Assembly (NCBI GenBank): GCA_949295115.1 | Contig: CASFJU010000010.1 | Location: 1 to 64,000, forward strand | DNA from: an uncultured Phascolarctobacterium sp. | GTDB lineage: Bacteria; Bacillota; Negativicutes; Acidaminococcales; Acidaminococcaceae | Direction of reading: 5' to 3' | DNA length: 64,000 nucleotides | Made by a program: the position numbers and the translations under genes | Shown here: one piece after another, positions 28,879 to 38,600 of the stretch | Layout of the letters: each line of letters opens with the position of its first letter | How positions within the stretch are numbered: the first letter of the stretch is position 1 | Notes under the pieces: model-generated | The model's database searches: none | Told to the model about the DNA's origin: nothing | Seen by the model: the letters and a program-made list of their open reading frames with translations, nothing else

Positions 28879-30177
28879 ATGAAGGAATACTCTCTCCCGT
28901 ATGGCAGCGGCGAACAAAAAGTAATGCTGCCCGAAGAACATATATTGTATGACATTCACGGCAATAAAGCAGCCGTTGCCGGCGATATTAAAGCGGCGAC
29001 GCTGGAAGCACTGCGCAACCCGATTGAAAGCGCGCCGCTGAAGGACGTTGTTAAAGCAGGCGACAAGGTTGCGGTTATCGTCAGCGATATTACGCGTTTG
29101 GTACGCACCGCTGATTTTTTACCCGTTGTTATTGATGAAATCAACGCAGGCGGAGTGCCCGACAGTGACATTACCATTGTTGTGGCAACCGGCACACACC
29201 GCGCCCACACGCCGGAAGAAGACGTTATGGTTTGCGGCGCCGATATTGTAAAGCGCATTAAAGTTCATCAGCATGACTGCCGCAATAACGACGAGCTGGT
29301 TGACCTTGGCGTTACAAGCCGCGGCACGCCGATTTTAATTGATAAAACCGTGCTTGACGCTGATAAAATTATCATTACCGGCGCGTTATCCCTGCACCCG
29401 ATGGCAGGCTTTGGCGGCGGGCGCAAAGCAGTTATGCCTGGTGTAAGCGGTTATGCTACCATTATGCACAACCACGCCATGGCACTGGCTGATGAAGTCG
29501 GTGCAGGCTGCAACCCGTTGTGCGAAACAGGCGTTTTGGAAAATAACCCGCTGCACGAGGATATGACCGAAGTTTGCGCCAAAATTAACCCTGCCTTTTT
29601 AGTAAATATGGTGTTCAGCCCCGAAGGCGACCTGCACGAAGTTGTGGCAGGGCACTGGTATAAAGCGTGGGAAAAAGGCTGCCACGATTTACTGGCTATG
29701 GCAGGCGTGCATATTAAAGAACAGGCGGACGTTGTTATCGCCTCCGCAGGCGGCAGCCCGAAGGACATTAACCTTTACCAGAGCTGCAAGGCACACATGA
29801 ACGCCGTTTTTGCCGTTAAACCGGGCGGCTACCTCATCTGCACGCTGGAATGTCCGGATATTAAAGAGCCGGCAATTTTTACAGACTGGTTCTCAAAATC
29901 CGATATTCTGCAATTTGAAAAAGACGTACGCGCCAATTTTTCCATTCCGGCCTTTGTCGCGTTTAAAACGCGCTGCATTGTAAATTCGCTGCATACTTAT
30001 CTGGTAACGAAGCCGGAGAACTTTGATTTTGTCCGTGCGACGGGGCAGACGCCGGTAGCTACGCTGGAAGAAGCATGGCAGCTGGTGCAGCAGGATTTAG
30101 CCGAAAACAATAAACAGGATTACACAATTACGATTATGGGGCACGCCTCCGCGACGCTGCCGATACTGGACAAGTGA
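28879..30177 (+). CDS. LarA-family nickel-dependent racemase/epimerase, paralogue 1
   Basis: The 432-residue protein belongs to the LarA (DUF2088) superfamily, whose members racemise or epimerise 2-hydroxy acids with the nickel-pincer cofactor NPN. The N-terminal domain has VSDITRLVRTADFLP and ATGTHRAHT; the central AGFGGGRKAVMPGV (near residue 178) contains the Lys position to which NPN is tethered in lactate racemase. Which hydroxy acid it uses cannot be read. No larB, larC or larE lies in this window. AAAGGAG precedes the ATG. Confidence 0.85.
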   Translation: MKEYSLPYGSGEQKVMLPEEHILYDIHGNKAAVAGDIKAATLEALRNPIESAPLKDVVKAGDKVAVIVSDITRLVRTADFLPVVIDEINAGGVPDSDITIVVATGTHRAHTPEEDVMVCGADIVKRIKVHQHDCRNNDELVDLGVTSRGTPILIDKTVLDADKIIITGALSLHPMAGFGGGRKAVMPGVSGYATIMHNHAMALADEVGAGCNPLCETGVLENNPLHEDMTEVCAKINPAFLVNMVFSPEGDLHEVVAGHWYKAWEKGCHDLLAMAGVHIKEQADVVIASAGGSPKDINLYQSCKAHMNAVFAVKPGGYLICTLECPDIKEPAIFTDWFSKSDILQFEKDVRANFSIPAFVAFKTRCIVNSLHTYLVTKPENFDFVRATGQTPVATLEEAWQLVQQDLAENNKQDYTITIMGHASATLPILDK

Positions 30178-30182
30178 GCAAA

Positions 30183-31469
30183 ATGAAAAAATACAGATTA
30201 AAATACGGCAAAGGTGAACAAATCATCACGCTTGACGAGAATAAGGTGCTGCAAATTATTGACGCTGAGCCGGGAGCAAAAATTACCGATTTAAAACAGG
30301 CGGTGCTGGATGCTATCCGCAATCCGGTTGGCAGCGCACCGCTGAAGGAAGTTGTAAAAGCAGGCGACAAGGTTGTAATCCTCGTTAGCGATATAACGCG
30401 CGCGTGGACAAAAACCAGCCAATACCTGCCGATAGTGGTGGAGGAGCTGAACAACAACGGCGTGCCTGATGAGGATATTTCCGTCATCGTCGCTGCCGGT
30501 ACGCACCGCGCCAATACTGATGAAGAAAAGAAAATCATTCTGGGCGAAGATTTGTTCCGCCGCTTAAAAGTGTACGACCACGACGCTTATGACATGGATA
30601 AAAACGTGTATCTTGGCACTACCAGACGCGGTACGCCAGTGTACCTTGACAAGCGCGCGGTAGAAGCAGATAAGGTCATCCTTACCGGCGGCATTACGCC
30701 GCATTTATTTGCAGGCTTCGGCGGTGGGCGCAAAAGCGTACTGCCCGGCATTGCCGCAGCGCAGACCATTAACCACAACCACGTTATGGCGCTCAGCGAT
30801 ACGATTGGTGGCGGTATCAACCCCGATACCTGCCTTGCCAAAACGTGGGATAACCGTGTCAGCGAAGATATGTGCGACGCAACCGCTATGCTGAACCCGT
30901 GCTTTCTGGTCAATTCTATTATGGACGCCGACGGCGATTTTTACGCAGTCGTTGCGGGCAACTGGCATGACGCATGGCTGGAAGGCACGCGCATTGTGCT
31001 TAAACAGCAAAACGTAAAAACCAAAGCTAAAGCTGATATTGCAATTACCAGCGGTGGCGGTTTTCCTTACGATATGAATCTTTATCAAGGCATGAAGGCT
31101 TATGTCCCGGCGGCGATGTCGCTGAAAGAAGGCGGCGTGATGATTGCCGTGCTGGAGTGCGAGGACATTGCCGAACCGCCGGTATATTTTAACTGCTTCC
31201 ATTATGATGATTTGAAAGAAATGGAGCAGGATGTGCGCGACGGTTTTACCATACCTTTTTATGTGGCGTTTTACACCTGCTGCCTGGCGGAACGTTTTAC
31301 CGTTATTCTGGTAACGAAGCCCGAAAACTTTGAAAAAGCACGCAAAACGCGCGCCGTGCCTGTAGCGACGCTTGAAGAAGCAATGCAGATGGCGGAAAAA
31401 ATTGTCGGCAAGGATTACACCGTCAACATCATTCCGCACGGCATGGCAACCATACCTGTTTTTGATTAA
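30183..31469 (+). CDS. LarA-family nickel-dependent racemase/epimerase, paralogue 2
   Basis: Same family and layout as its neighbours: VSDITRAWTKTSQYLP, AAGTHRANT, and FGGGRKSVLPGI with the cofactor-lysine position. It differs from paralogue 1 in the ITRAWTKTS loop and around KVYDHDAYDMDKN, so it may use another substrate. ATG 30183 lines up with the start of paralogue 1; a GTG at 30174 overlapping the previous stop codon is the alternative. The tight spacing shows co-transcription with paralogue 1. Confidence 0.85.
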   Translation: MKKYRLKYGKGEQIITLDENKVLQIIDAEPGAKITDLKQAVLDAIRNPVGSAPLKEVVKAGDKVVILVSDITRAWTKTSQYLPIVVEELNNNGVPDEDISVIVAAGTHRANTDEEKKIILGEDLFRRLKVYDHDAYDMDKNVYLGTTRRGTPVYLDKRAVEADKVILTGGITPHLFAGFGGGRKSVLPGIAAAQTINHNHVMALSDTIGGGINPDTCLAKTWDNRVSEDMCDATAMLNPCFLVNSIMDADGDFYAVVAGNWHDAWLEGTRIVLKQQNVKTKAKADIAITSGGGFPYDMNLYQGMKAYVPAAMSLKEGGVMIAVLECEDIAEPPVYFNCFHYDDLKEMEQDVRDGFTIPFYVAFYTCCLAERFTVILVTKPENFEKARKTRAVPVATLEEAMQMAEKIVGKDYTVNIIPHGMATIPVFD

Positions 31470-31506
31470 ATTAAATTAAAATAAAATTTTTTCAGGGGAA
31501 AGGAAG

Positions 31507-32814
31507 ATGAATATGGCATTGAAAAATTTTAAATTCGGTTTTGGCGACGGCTATCAGGAAGTAGCCCTGCCGGAAGAACACATTTTGCAGGTAATTGAAG
31601 GCAATGAAAGCGAAAAAATTACCGACGTTAAAGCGGCTGTTTTAAAAGCCATGCGCGAGCCTATCAACAGCAAACCCTTGCAGCAGTGTGTTAATAAGGG
31701 CGAAAAGGTAGCAATCGTTGTCAGCGACATTACCCGTCTTGTGCATACCGACCAGATTCTGGTGCATATCGTTAATGAATTGAACCTTGCCGGTATCCCG
31801 GACGAAGATATCAGCATCGTTGTGGCTCAGGGCACCCACCGTGCGCAGACCCACGAAGAAGACGTTATCGTCTGCGGGCAGGAGGTTGTAGACCGCATTA
31901 AAATTTACCAGCACAGCAGCAAAGATTCCGAATGCGTGCATGTTGGCGATACCCCGCGCGGCGTGCCCGTATGGATTGACAAACACGTAACCGACGCCAA
32001 CAAAGTAATCCTTACCGGCGGAATTACCGTACACCTTCTGGCAGGCTACGGCGGCGGGCGCAAAAGCATCCTGCCCGGCGTTGCCAGCGACGAAACCATC
32101 CAAAAACATCATTCCCTGGCACTGGCCGATGAATTTGGCGGCGGCGTATATCCCGGCGTGGAAACTGCCAACATCGACGGCAACCGCTTCCACGAAGAAC
32201 TGTGCGCAGCATGCGAATTTATCAACCCGTGCTTCTTAGTCAACAATGTGTTGGATAACGACGGCGACTTTGCCAAAATAGTAGGCGGCCACTGGTACGA
32301 CGCATGGCTGGAAGGCACTAAAGAAGTGCTTAAAATTCAGGGCGTAAAATGCAAAGGCCGTGCTGATGTCGTTATCGCATCTCCGGGCGGCTTCCCGAAG
32401 GATATCAACCTTTATCAGGGCAGCAAAACCTATGATACTTCCGTGCTGGCGCTGAAAAAAGGCGGCATTTTGATTGCTGTTCTCGAAGCACGCGAAATCA
32501 ACGACCCGCCCGCATATATGGAAAGCTTCCGCTTTGATAACCTGACCGACATGGAAAGAGCGCTGCGCGAAGAATTTACAATTCCGTTTTATGTAGCGTT
32601 TGTGCTTGCCAACCTGTGCCATGACAACACCGTTTACCTTGTAACCAAACCCGAAAACTTTGAAGCCGCAGCAAGAACCGGACAAATTCCGGTAGCAACT
32701 GTTGCCGAAGCATGGGAACTGGCGCAGAAAAAACTGGCAGAGCAGGGCAAAACCGATTACACCATTAACGTAATGCAGCACGCAGCCAACACCGTGCCGA
32801 TGATTGAAGAATAA
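31507..32814 (+). CDS. LarA-family nickel-dependent racemase/epimerase, paralogue 3
   Basis: Third consecutive LarA homologue, 435 residues. VSDITRLVHTDQILV, AQGTHRAQT and YGGGRKSILPGV keep the family motifs. The N-terminal LPEEHILQVIEG resembles paralogue 1 (LPEEHILYDI) more than paralogue 2. A purine-rich RBS (GGGGAAAGGA) supports ATG 31507 or ATG 31513. It ends before a hairpin at 32838 and closes the three-gene unit. Confidence 0.85.
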   Translation: MNMALKNFKFGFGDGYQEVALPEEHILQVIEGNESEKITDVKAAVLKAMREPINSKPLQQCVNKGEKVAIVVSDITRLVHTDQILVHIVNELNLAGIPDEDISIVVAQGTHRAQTHEEDVIVCGQEVVDRIKIYQHSSKDSECVHVGDTPRGVPVWIDKHVTDANKVILTGGITVHLLAGYGGGRKSILPGVASDETIQKHHSLALADEFGGGVYPGVETANIDGNRFHEELCAACEFINPCFLVNNVLDNDGDFAKIVGGHWYDAWLEGTKEVLKIQGVKCKGRADVVIASPGGFPKDINLYQGSKTYDTSVLALKKGGILIAVLEAREINDPPAYMESFRFDNLTDMERALREEFTIPFYVAFVLANLCHDNTVYLVTKPENFEAAARTGQIPVATVAEAWELAQKKLAEQGKTDYTINVMQHAANTVPMIEE

Positions 32815-32837
32815 GAAAAAATCCATAAAAATTTTAT

Positions 32838-32866
32838 ACATAGCCATTCTATTGGCTATGTAGTTT
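32838..32866 (+). terminator. Terminator-like hairpin after the larA cluster
   Basis: A perfect 9-bp stem (ACATAGCCA, 32838-32846, with TGGCTATGT, 32853-32861) has a six-base loop and a weak T tail (AGTTTTG). Confidence 0.65.
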
Positions 32867-32910
32867 TGTAAGATATTATCAAATAAAATTATACCGAAAG
32901 GTTATTTGTG

Positions 32911-33876
32911 ATGATTACAGAACTGAATGAAACTAAAATTGCTAAAGACCGGCTTATAAATATGTACGCAACCCTTGCCGAAGGCAAAGCCTTGTATAAA
33001 GCGCAGGAGGCAGTTAAATTTAACTGCTCTCTGCGCTCAATACAGCGTGATATTGAAGATTTACGGTCTTTTTTTGCTAATCAAAGCGAAATAACAGGCG
33101 CAGTGCAGGAATTAATCTATGACAGGAAGATGAATGCATACCGCCTTGTTCCGCCGCTGCGTAATTTATTGAGTAACGAAGAAACCTTTGCAGTACTGAA
33201 AATACTATTAGAAAGCCGTTCGCTTACGGAAGCGGAAATGTTTCCGATATTGCAAAAGTTAATAAGCTGTTGTGTTCCGGCGGATAAGCAAAAACAGGTA
33301 AATGAACTGATAGCTAACGAAAAATTCCATTATATTGAACCGAGACATAAAAGCAAGATGCTTTTAAAAATGTAGGAGCTTTCAGGTGCTATAAAAGAAC
33401 AGAAGAAAATTGAAATAATCTATTCACGTCAGGATAGCAGTGCCGTAAAGCGAACGCTGAAACCGGTGGGGATAATGTTTTCTGAATTTTATTTTTACCT
33501 TGTTTGCTTTATTGATGATAACGAAGAACAGAAAAAGATAAAATTTGAAGTAGAAAACGACCCGTTCCCGACTATTTACAGGATAGACCGCATTAAGGAA
33601 TACACTATAACAGATAAGCACTTTTACGTTCCATACCAAAATCGTTTTGAAGAAGGTGAGTTCCGCAAGCGTGTACAGTTTATGTACGGCGGTAAGCTGC
33701 AAAAAATTAAGTTTTGGTATAAAGGCCCATCGGTAGAAGCTGTTTTGGACCGCTTGCCAACCGCTGAAATATTGCAGCGTGATGGTAAGGGCTATTTAAT
33801 CAGTGCAGAAGTTTTCGGCAAAGGCATTGATATGTGGTTAAGAAGCCAGGGGGATATGGTAGAGGCAGTTAAATAG
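32911..33876 (+). pseudogene. WYL-domain transcriptional regulator interrupted by one amber codon
   Basis: The N-terminal part has a winged-helix DNA-binding domain (LYKAQEAVKFNCSLRSIQRDIEDLR). The frame stays open across TAG at 33373-33375 and continues to 33876 with a typical WYL domain (KKIEIIYSRQDS..., FYFYLVCFIDD, DRIKEYTI). The family usually has W-[ED]-L-S at this point, so TAG most likely replaces TGG (Trp). Without the stop the protein would be about 321 residues. A shortened 154-residue product could still be made. GTG 32908 is an alternative start. It lies just after the larA cluster, of which it may have been the regulator. Confidence 0.8.
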
Positions 33877-33899
33877 CTTTTAACAGGGAGTTGAATAAA

Positions 33900-34070
33900 A
33901 TGATTAGCAATTTTAGACGGCCAACGCCTGAAGAAGAAAAGAACATTGACAGCTGGAAACAGAAAATGAAAAAGATTATTATGGATGACCCGGAGCTTTC
34001 CTTGCTGGAAAAATTAAAAATGATTCGTGACTTAGATTCAATGAGCAAAGGGAAAATAGTAAAATATTAA
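33900..34070 (+). CDS. Small hypothetical protein (56 residues)
   Basis: ATG 33900 is preceded by GGGAG at 33885-33889. The product is charged and helical (RPTPEEEKNIDSWKQKMKK), without membrane segment or known motif. Codon use looks coding. It follows the broken WYL gene by 24 bases and may be part of its transcript. Function unknown. Confidence 0.55.
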   Translation: MISNFRRPTPEEEKNIDSWKQKMKKIIMDDPELSLLEKLKMIRDLDSMSKGKIVKY

Positions 34071-34173
34071 TTGTTTAAATATGTTGTGAACATAACCCGT
34101 TTCTATCAGTAACCGGTTTTAAAAACAGGCCGAAAAATTAAATTTATTTCAAAAAAATATTTTAAATTATTTT

Positions 34174-34206
34174 AGGATAGTCAGTATTTGGCTATCCTGT
34201 TTTTTA
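34174..34206 (+). terminator. Rho-independent terminator, hairpin of the GGATAGTC type
   Basis: AGGATAG (34174-34180) pairs with CTATCCT (34192-34198), followed by GTTTTTT. The stem begins with GGATAGTC, as does the hairpin at 34594. The rest of 34071-34291 is A+T-rich with no gene seen. Confidence 0.75.
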
Positions 34207-34291
34207 TAATGTGATTAAAGAAAAGCAAAAGAGGCAAAACAAAAATTAAATTTGATATGCCTTTTAATAAATTTTAAAGGAGTGTTGCTTT

Positions 34292-34591
34292 ATGGCAGGA
34301 AAAGTTGCATGGACAATTGGCGGATTAGTTGGAGGTGCTTTACTTTATGGCATAGCCAGAGCGATAACGGATGAACCGGAAATTATTTATCGCAGGTCTG
34401 AATTGTCGGAAGAGTTTTTGCAATCTGTTTTTGAAAAACTTAAAAATGACGGTGAAGCCAAAGGATTGTATGATTTTGGCTGTATTTTAGAAAACGAGGA
34501 TGAAGGCTGGGCCAGAAAATTTTTAAAAGCCGCAGCCGATATGGACTTTATGATAGCGCAAAATAAATTACGCTGCATGGATGAAGCATAA
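34292..34591 (+). CDS. Small membrane-anchored protein with a Sel1-like segment
   Basis: A 99-residue protein. Residues 4-24 (VAWTIGGLVGGALLYGIARAI) form a Gly-rich membrane helix or signal anchor. The C-terminal part GLYDFGCILENEDEGWARKFLKAAADMDFM resembles one degenerate Sel1-type repeat (A..G....A..FL.KAA). A good AAAGGAG RBS precedes the ATG. It is bracketed by two terminators with the same stem sequence, so it is a separate transcript just upstream of the chaperone/ATPase locus. Function unknown. Confidence 0.7.
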   Translation: MAGKVAWTIGGLVGGALLYGIARAITDEPEIIYRRSELSEEFLQSVFEKLKNDGEAKGLYDFGCILENEDEGWARKFLKAAADMDFMIAQNKLRCMDEA

Positions 34592-34593
34592 AA

Positions 34594-34631
34594 AAAGACG
34601 GATAGTCGGAAACTGACTATCCGTCTTTTTA
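34594..34631 (+). terminator. Strong Rho-independent terminator
   Basis: A perfect 14-bp stem (34594-34607 with 34615-34628, containing GACGGATAGTC) with a seven-base loop runs into five T. It isolates the chaperone/ATPase locus from upstream transcription. Confidence 0.9.
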
Positions 34632-34712
34632 AATATGATATTTATAAAACAAAAAATAAGTGCTATAATTAAAGTATTATAATATAAATAAAATGGGGAG
34701 TTTTATTTATAT

Positions 34713-34727
34713 AGACAATAATTGTCT
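34713..34727 (+). promoter_or_regulatory. Palindrome upstream of the GrpE-like/Hsp70-like locus
   Basis: AGACAAT-A-ATTGTCT is a perfect 15-base dyad 60 bases ahead of the first gene of the locus. Two TATAAT boxes lie just upstream (34664-34669 and 34678-34683), so the dyad would sit at the start of the transcript, a usual place for a repressor. The cognate regulator is unknown; the XRE protein at 44315 is one candidate. Confidence 0.45.
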
Positions 34728-34786
34728 CGGTTAAGTTTTATAATAAAATAAATAAAAAACTCTGCTTGGCAAAGGTGGTTGATGAA

Positions 34787-35665
34787 ATGAAGGTAAAAGA
34801 ATTTTTGGATTTTCTGGATGAGCCTGAAGTTATTGAGAAAATACATACTATAATGGGCTTATGCAGCAACCGGCAGAATAATAAAACTGATAATGAATTT
34901 GCAGGTGCAGAAGCAGGCAGTGATATGCAAATACAGGCGGCTGAACAACAGAACATAATAATGACGCAGAAACAACAAATACAGGATTTGCAAGGGCTGC
35001 TGCAGGAAAAAGAAACAGAAATAGCTTATAAAAATAATGTTATAAATGACTATGCCGGTAAAAATACGCAGCAAAGTGAACTTATTAATGCCTTGCAGCA
35101 GCAAATTACTATGCTGAATGCCGAAAAAGAGCAATTAAGCAATCAGTTAACTGTTGCCGGAAATGATATACAGGATTTACAGCAGCAAAAACTTGAATTA
35201 CAGCAAACTGTTGAACAGTATAAGACTGAACTGGAAGAAAGATTTGCTGACGGCTGGCAGCTTTACCAAAGATATTTCGCTTTGCCGGAAAGAGACCGTC
35301 AGGTATTGACAAGCGTATTCCCTGCTGAATGCTTTGAAGCATTTATTTGCGGAGGTGCGAAAGATGCTTCGCTTGAAAAAATATGGGACGAAGTTTACCG
35401 CAATTTAAGCAGCGGTAATAGAGCAACCGCATATTTATTATGGGAAATTTTTGAATATTTTATTAAGCTTGTAAATGCCGGCAGAATAGAAGGAACCGTA
35501 TATCAGATAGATGATGTGCAGGAGGGCGATAAATATGACAGAGAACTACATAACCTTACGTTAGATAGTAAAGTGCAGGGTAAGGTGCGGAAGGTATATT
35601 TGTCTGGCTTTAGTAATATTTACAGCGGTAGAAATATACGTAAAAGCATCGTATATGTAGAATAA
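34787..35665 (+). CDS. Coiled-coil protein with GrpE-like C-terminus
   Basis: The 292-residue product has a short helical head (1-30), a long Gln/Glu-rich coiled coil (about 50-160), a helical domain (about 165-235) and a beta-like end (KVRKVYLSGFSNIYSGRNIRKSIVYVE). That end parallels the GrpE pattern V..VL..GY...DR.IRPA.V.V. The long-helix, bundle, beta-wing order also matches GrpE, the nucleotide exchange factor of Hsp70. Since the next gene encodes an Hsp70-like ATPase 22 bases downstream, an exchange-factor role is a good inference, not proven. ATG 34787 is chosen for its AAAGGTGG RBS. Confidence 0.75.
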   Translation: MKVKEFLDFLDEPEVIEKIHTIMGLCSNRQNNKTDNEFAGAEAGSDMQIQAAEQQNIIMTQKQQIQDLQGLLQEKETEIAYKNNVINDYAGKNTQQSELINALQQQITMLNAEKEQLSNQLTVAGNDIQDLQQQKLELQQTVEQYKTELEERFADGWQLYQRYFALPERDRQVLTSVFPAECFEAFICGGAKDASLEKIWDEVYRNLSSGNRATAYLLWEIFEYFIKLVNAGRIEGTVYQIDDVQEGDKYDRELHNLTLDSKVQGKVRKVYLSGFSNIYSGRNIRKSIVYVE

Positions 35666-35687
35666 TAAATTTAAGGAGAGCGTTAAT

Positions 35688-38600
35688 ATGAATTTGAAAC
35701 AGAAACATGCTAAAAATAGTTTTCAACAGAATACAGAGGTAACAAATACAAAAACTGTATCTCCGGTTAATACTGACGGTAAAACTGCTGTACAGCAAAC
35801 AACGCTGCGCACCGATATTACAAAAGAATTGCATCAGTTAAATATAAATAAAGCAGATATTATTCCAATGTTAAAAAAAGATTTATTAGCAAGTTGTGAG
35901 CAGATAGCACAGCAGTTTGAATTAATACTGCCATCAGTGCTTACAATAGCAGAACAACGCTTTATATCTATGGAAAATGTCCCTGTGTGGTACGATAGAG
36001 ATCAAACCCTTTTGTTCAGTAATACAATGTATGGCTTTCATTCGAATCGTTCTCAAACAACAGATAATGTAAAGAAAATAAATAAAAAATTTAGTGGTTT
36101 TACGTTTAGAATACCTAATAAAAGAGAAGTTTTAAAAGCTTTTTCGATAAATATAAAAAATCCTGTTGCAAATAAAGGTACTAACTATATAGATTTTAAA
36201 GGTGGATCATATGATTCTATTTTATATGATGATGAAGATTATACTGATTATTTGGTAGTAGACAGAAATGGGTCTGGTGATTTAATATCTACATATTCAG
36301 CTGAAAATACGTTATTAATATTGGTTGCCGATTTAATAAATGATGGACCGAAGAAATTAACTTCCGTTGAATCTTTTAAGCTTTGGTTAGAAAATTGTTT
36401 AATACCAAAAGGGTTAACAACAGAAGAGAAAAATATTTATGAGTTTTTTGCAGTTCATTATGATATATTGAATAGGTATATTAAATTAAACGCAGCAGGT
36501 GTTCTGCAGTTTGATTTTAAAGCTATGTACAATGATGTTTTAGCTCAACGCTTTACGGAAGAACTTGTATTTAACGGTCAAACGGTTAATTTTAATTTTG
36601 AAAAATTATATAACGATATTATTCAAAATAAAGTTTCCATCAATGATTTCAATTATTTTAAAGATAACTTGCTTGAATGTGATTTTAAACGTGCTAACCT
36701 TTCTCCTTATACCGAAAACCGTATTGAAGATTTGAACCTTGGGCATTGGGAATTATTTGAACAGGATAGCAGTGCCGATACTGTTAAAATCAATGTTCCG
36801 AAAGGTGAGCATTTTATTGCCCGCCCGCCGCAAATGGATGTTGTTAAAAACGGTGTTTGCGGTATTGACTTTGGTACTAAAAGCACGGTTGTTGCCTGCT
36901 TTGAAAACGAATCCCGCCTGCTGCGCATTGGCGAGGGCGATTATACCAAAGTGCCTGAACTTAAGGATTACGAAAACCCTACAGTTATTGAATTAAGGGA
37001 CTTAACTTCTTTTTTGGAAAAATATAAGGCCCGCATTGGCCGCCCCTTTACCGAATGGGAGCAGATAACCGTTTCGCATCAGGCTGCTGCAGCAATTACC
37101 AAGGAAAATGACAATGCTGGTTATTATTCCGTATTTAGCGAATTAAAGCAATGGGCTATTGATAAAAACCGCAGATTAATGCTGTGCGATAAGCAGGGCA
37201 AAAGCCTGGAGATTAAACCATATCTTGAACTGCAGGATAATGATTTAGACCCGATAGAGCTTTACGCTTATTATCTTGGGCTTTATATCAATAATATGAA
37301 CAACGGCATTTATTTGCACTATGTTTTGTCTTTTCCGGTGAATTACGAGCTGGCAGTACGCACTAAGCTGCTGAAAAGCTTTGAACGCGGGTTAAAGAAA
37401 GCCTTGCCTCCGGCTTTGTTAAAAGACGAAAGCGTTATGAAAAACTTCAAAATTTATGCCGGTGCAAGCGAGCCTGCTGCTTATGCTATCAGCGCTTTGC
37501 AGGAATTTAAATTACAGCCGAAAAAGCCCGGTGAAAAAATATGCTACGGTGTATTTGATTTTGGCGGCGGCACCACCGATTTTGATTTTGGCATAGAAGA
37601 AATACCTGAGGACGAAAGAAGCAAATATACAATCACCCAGTTTGGCAGCGGCGGTGATGTATATTTAGGCGGCGAAAACATTCTGCTGCTTTTAGCATAT
37701 GAAGTATATAAAGATAATATAGCCGCCATGCGCAAAGAACAAATTCCGTTTGTATTGCCGCCTAAGGGCGAACGCTTCAGCGGTTCGGAAAGATTAATTT
37801 ATGACAGAGGCAGGGGTTCTCAGCAGGCGTATCTTAACAGCAGGCGCCTTGCTGAAGCATTACGCGATATTTGGGAACGCAAGGGAGAATATAAAGAAAA
37901 ATACACCAGCGGTAGTTACGCCCAAAAATTTTTAACTAATGATGACAGAGTTATCGAAGTTATGTTAAAAATTAATTTGGATAAGCTGGAAGATATTATT
38001 AAAACCCAAATTGAAAATGGCGTAGTTAATTTCTTTACTACTTTTAAAAATACATTTAAGGATAAAACTTTAAGTTTGCCGGTTCATATCTTTTTAGCAG
38101 GTAATTCAAGTAAATCACCTGTGGTTAAAGAATTGTTTGAAAAATATATTATTTCGGAAGAAGAAAAACTCAAACAGAATATTTTAAAAAGCTCAGGCGA
38201 AAGTAAAAAAACCGATAAATGTTTTGTGCTGCATCTGCCGTTAGGTATGGAAGATAATAATAAAGTTGATGCTGCTAAAGAAAATGCAAATACCGATAAT
38301 GCACGCCCGAACAGGCTCAGCACTGTTGTAGCTATGCAGAAAGATAAAGAAAAACAACTGGCATCGCTTGACCTTGATAAGATACATACCGGCAAAACCG
38401 GCGTGGTATTTGGTTTGCTGCGTAGCCGTAAGGGCGCAAGGGATGTAAAAATTATTAACAGAAATAATGACGTTAATAATGAAGTACGCTTCCGTTACCT
38501 GCTTGGTAAAAGCGACCGTGAAAATATGTTTAAAGCAGTTATCGGCTGGGGTGTTGGTTATAATGTTTGGGCAGAGTTCACTTTTGCTGATGAAGAAGAT

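Noticed and set aside
33373..33375. TAG in the WYL gene as a pyrrolysine codon
   Set aside because: The flanking consensus expects Trp, and no pyl genes or methylamine methyltransferase genes are in view. A TGG to TAG change explains it.
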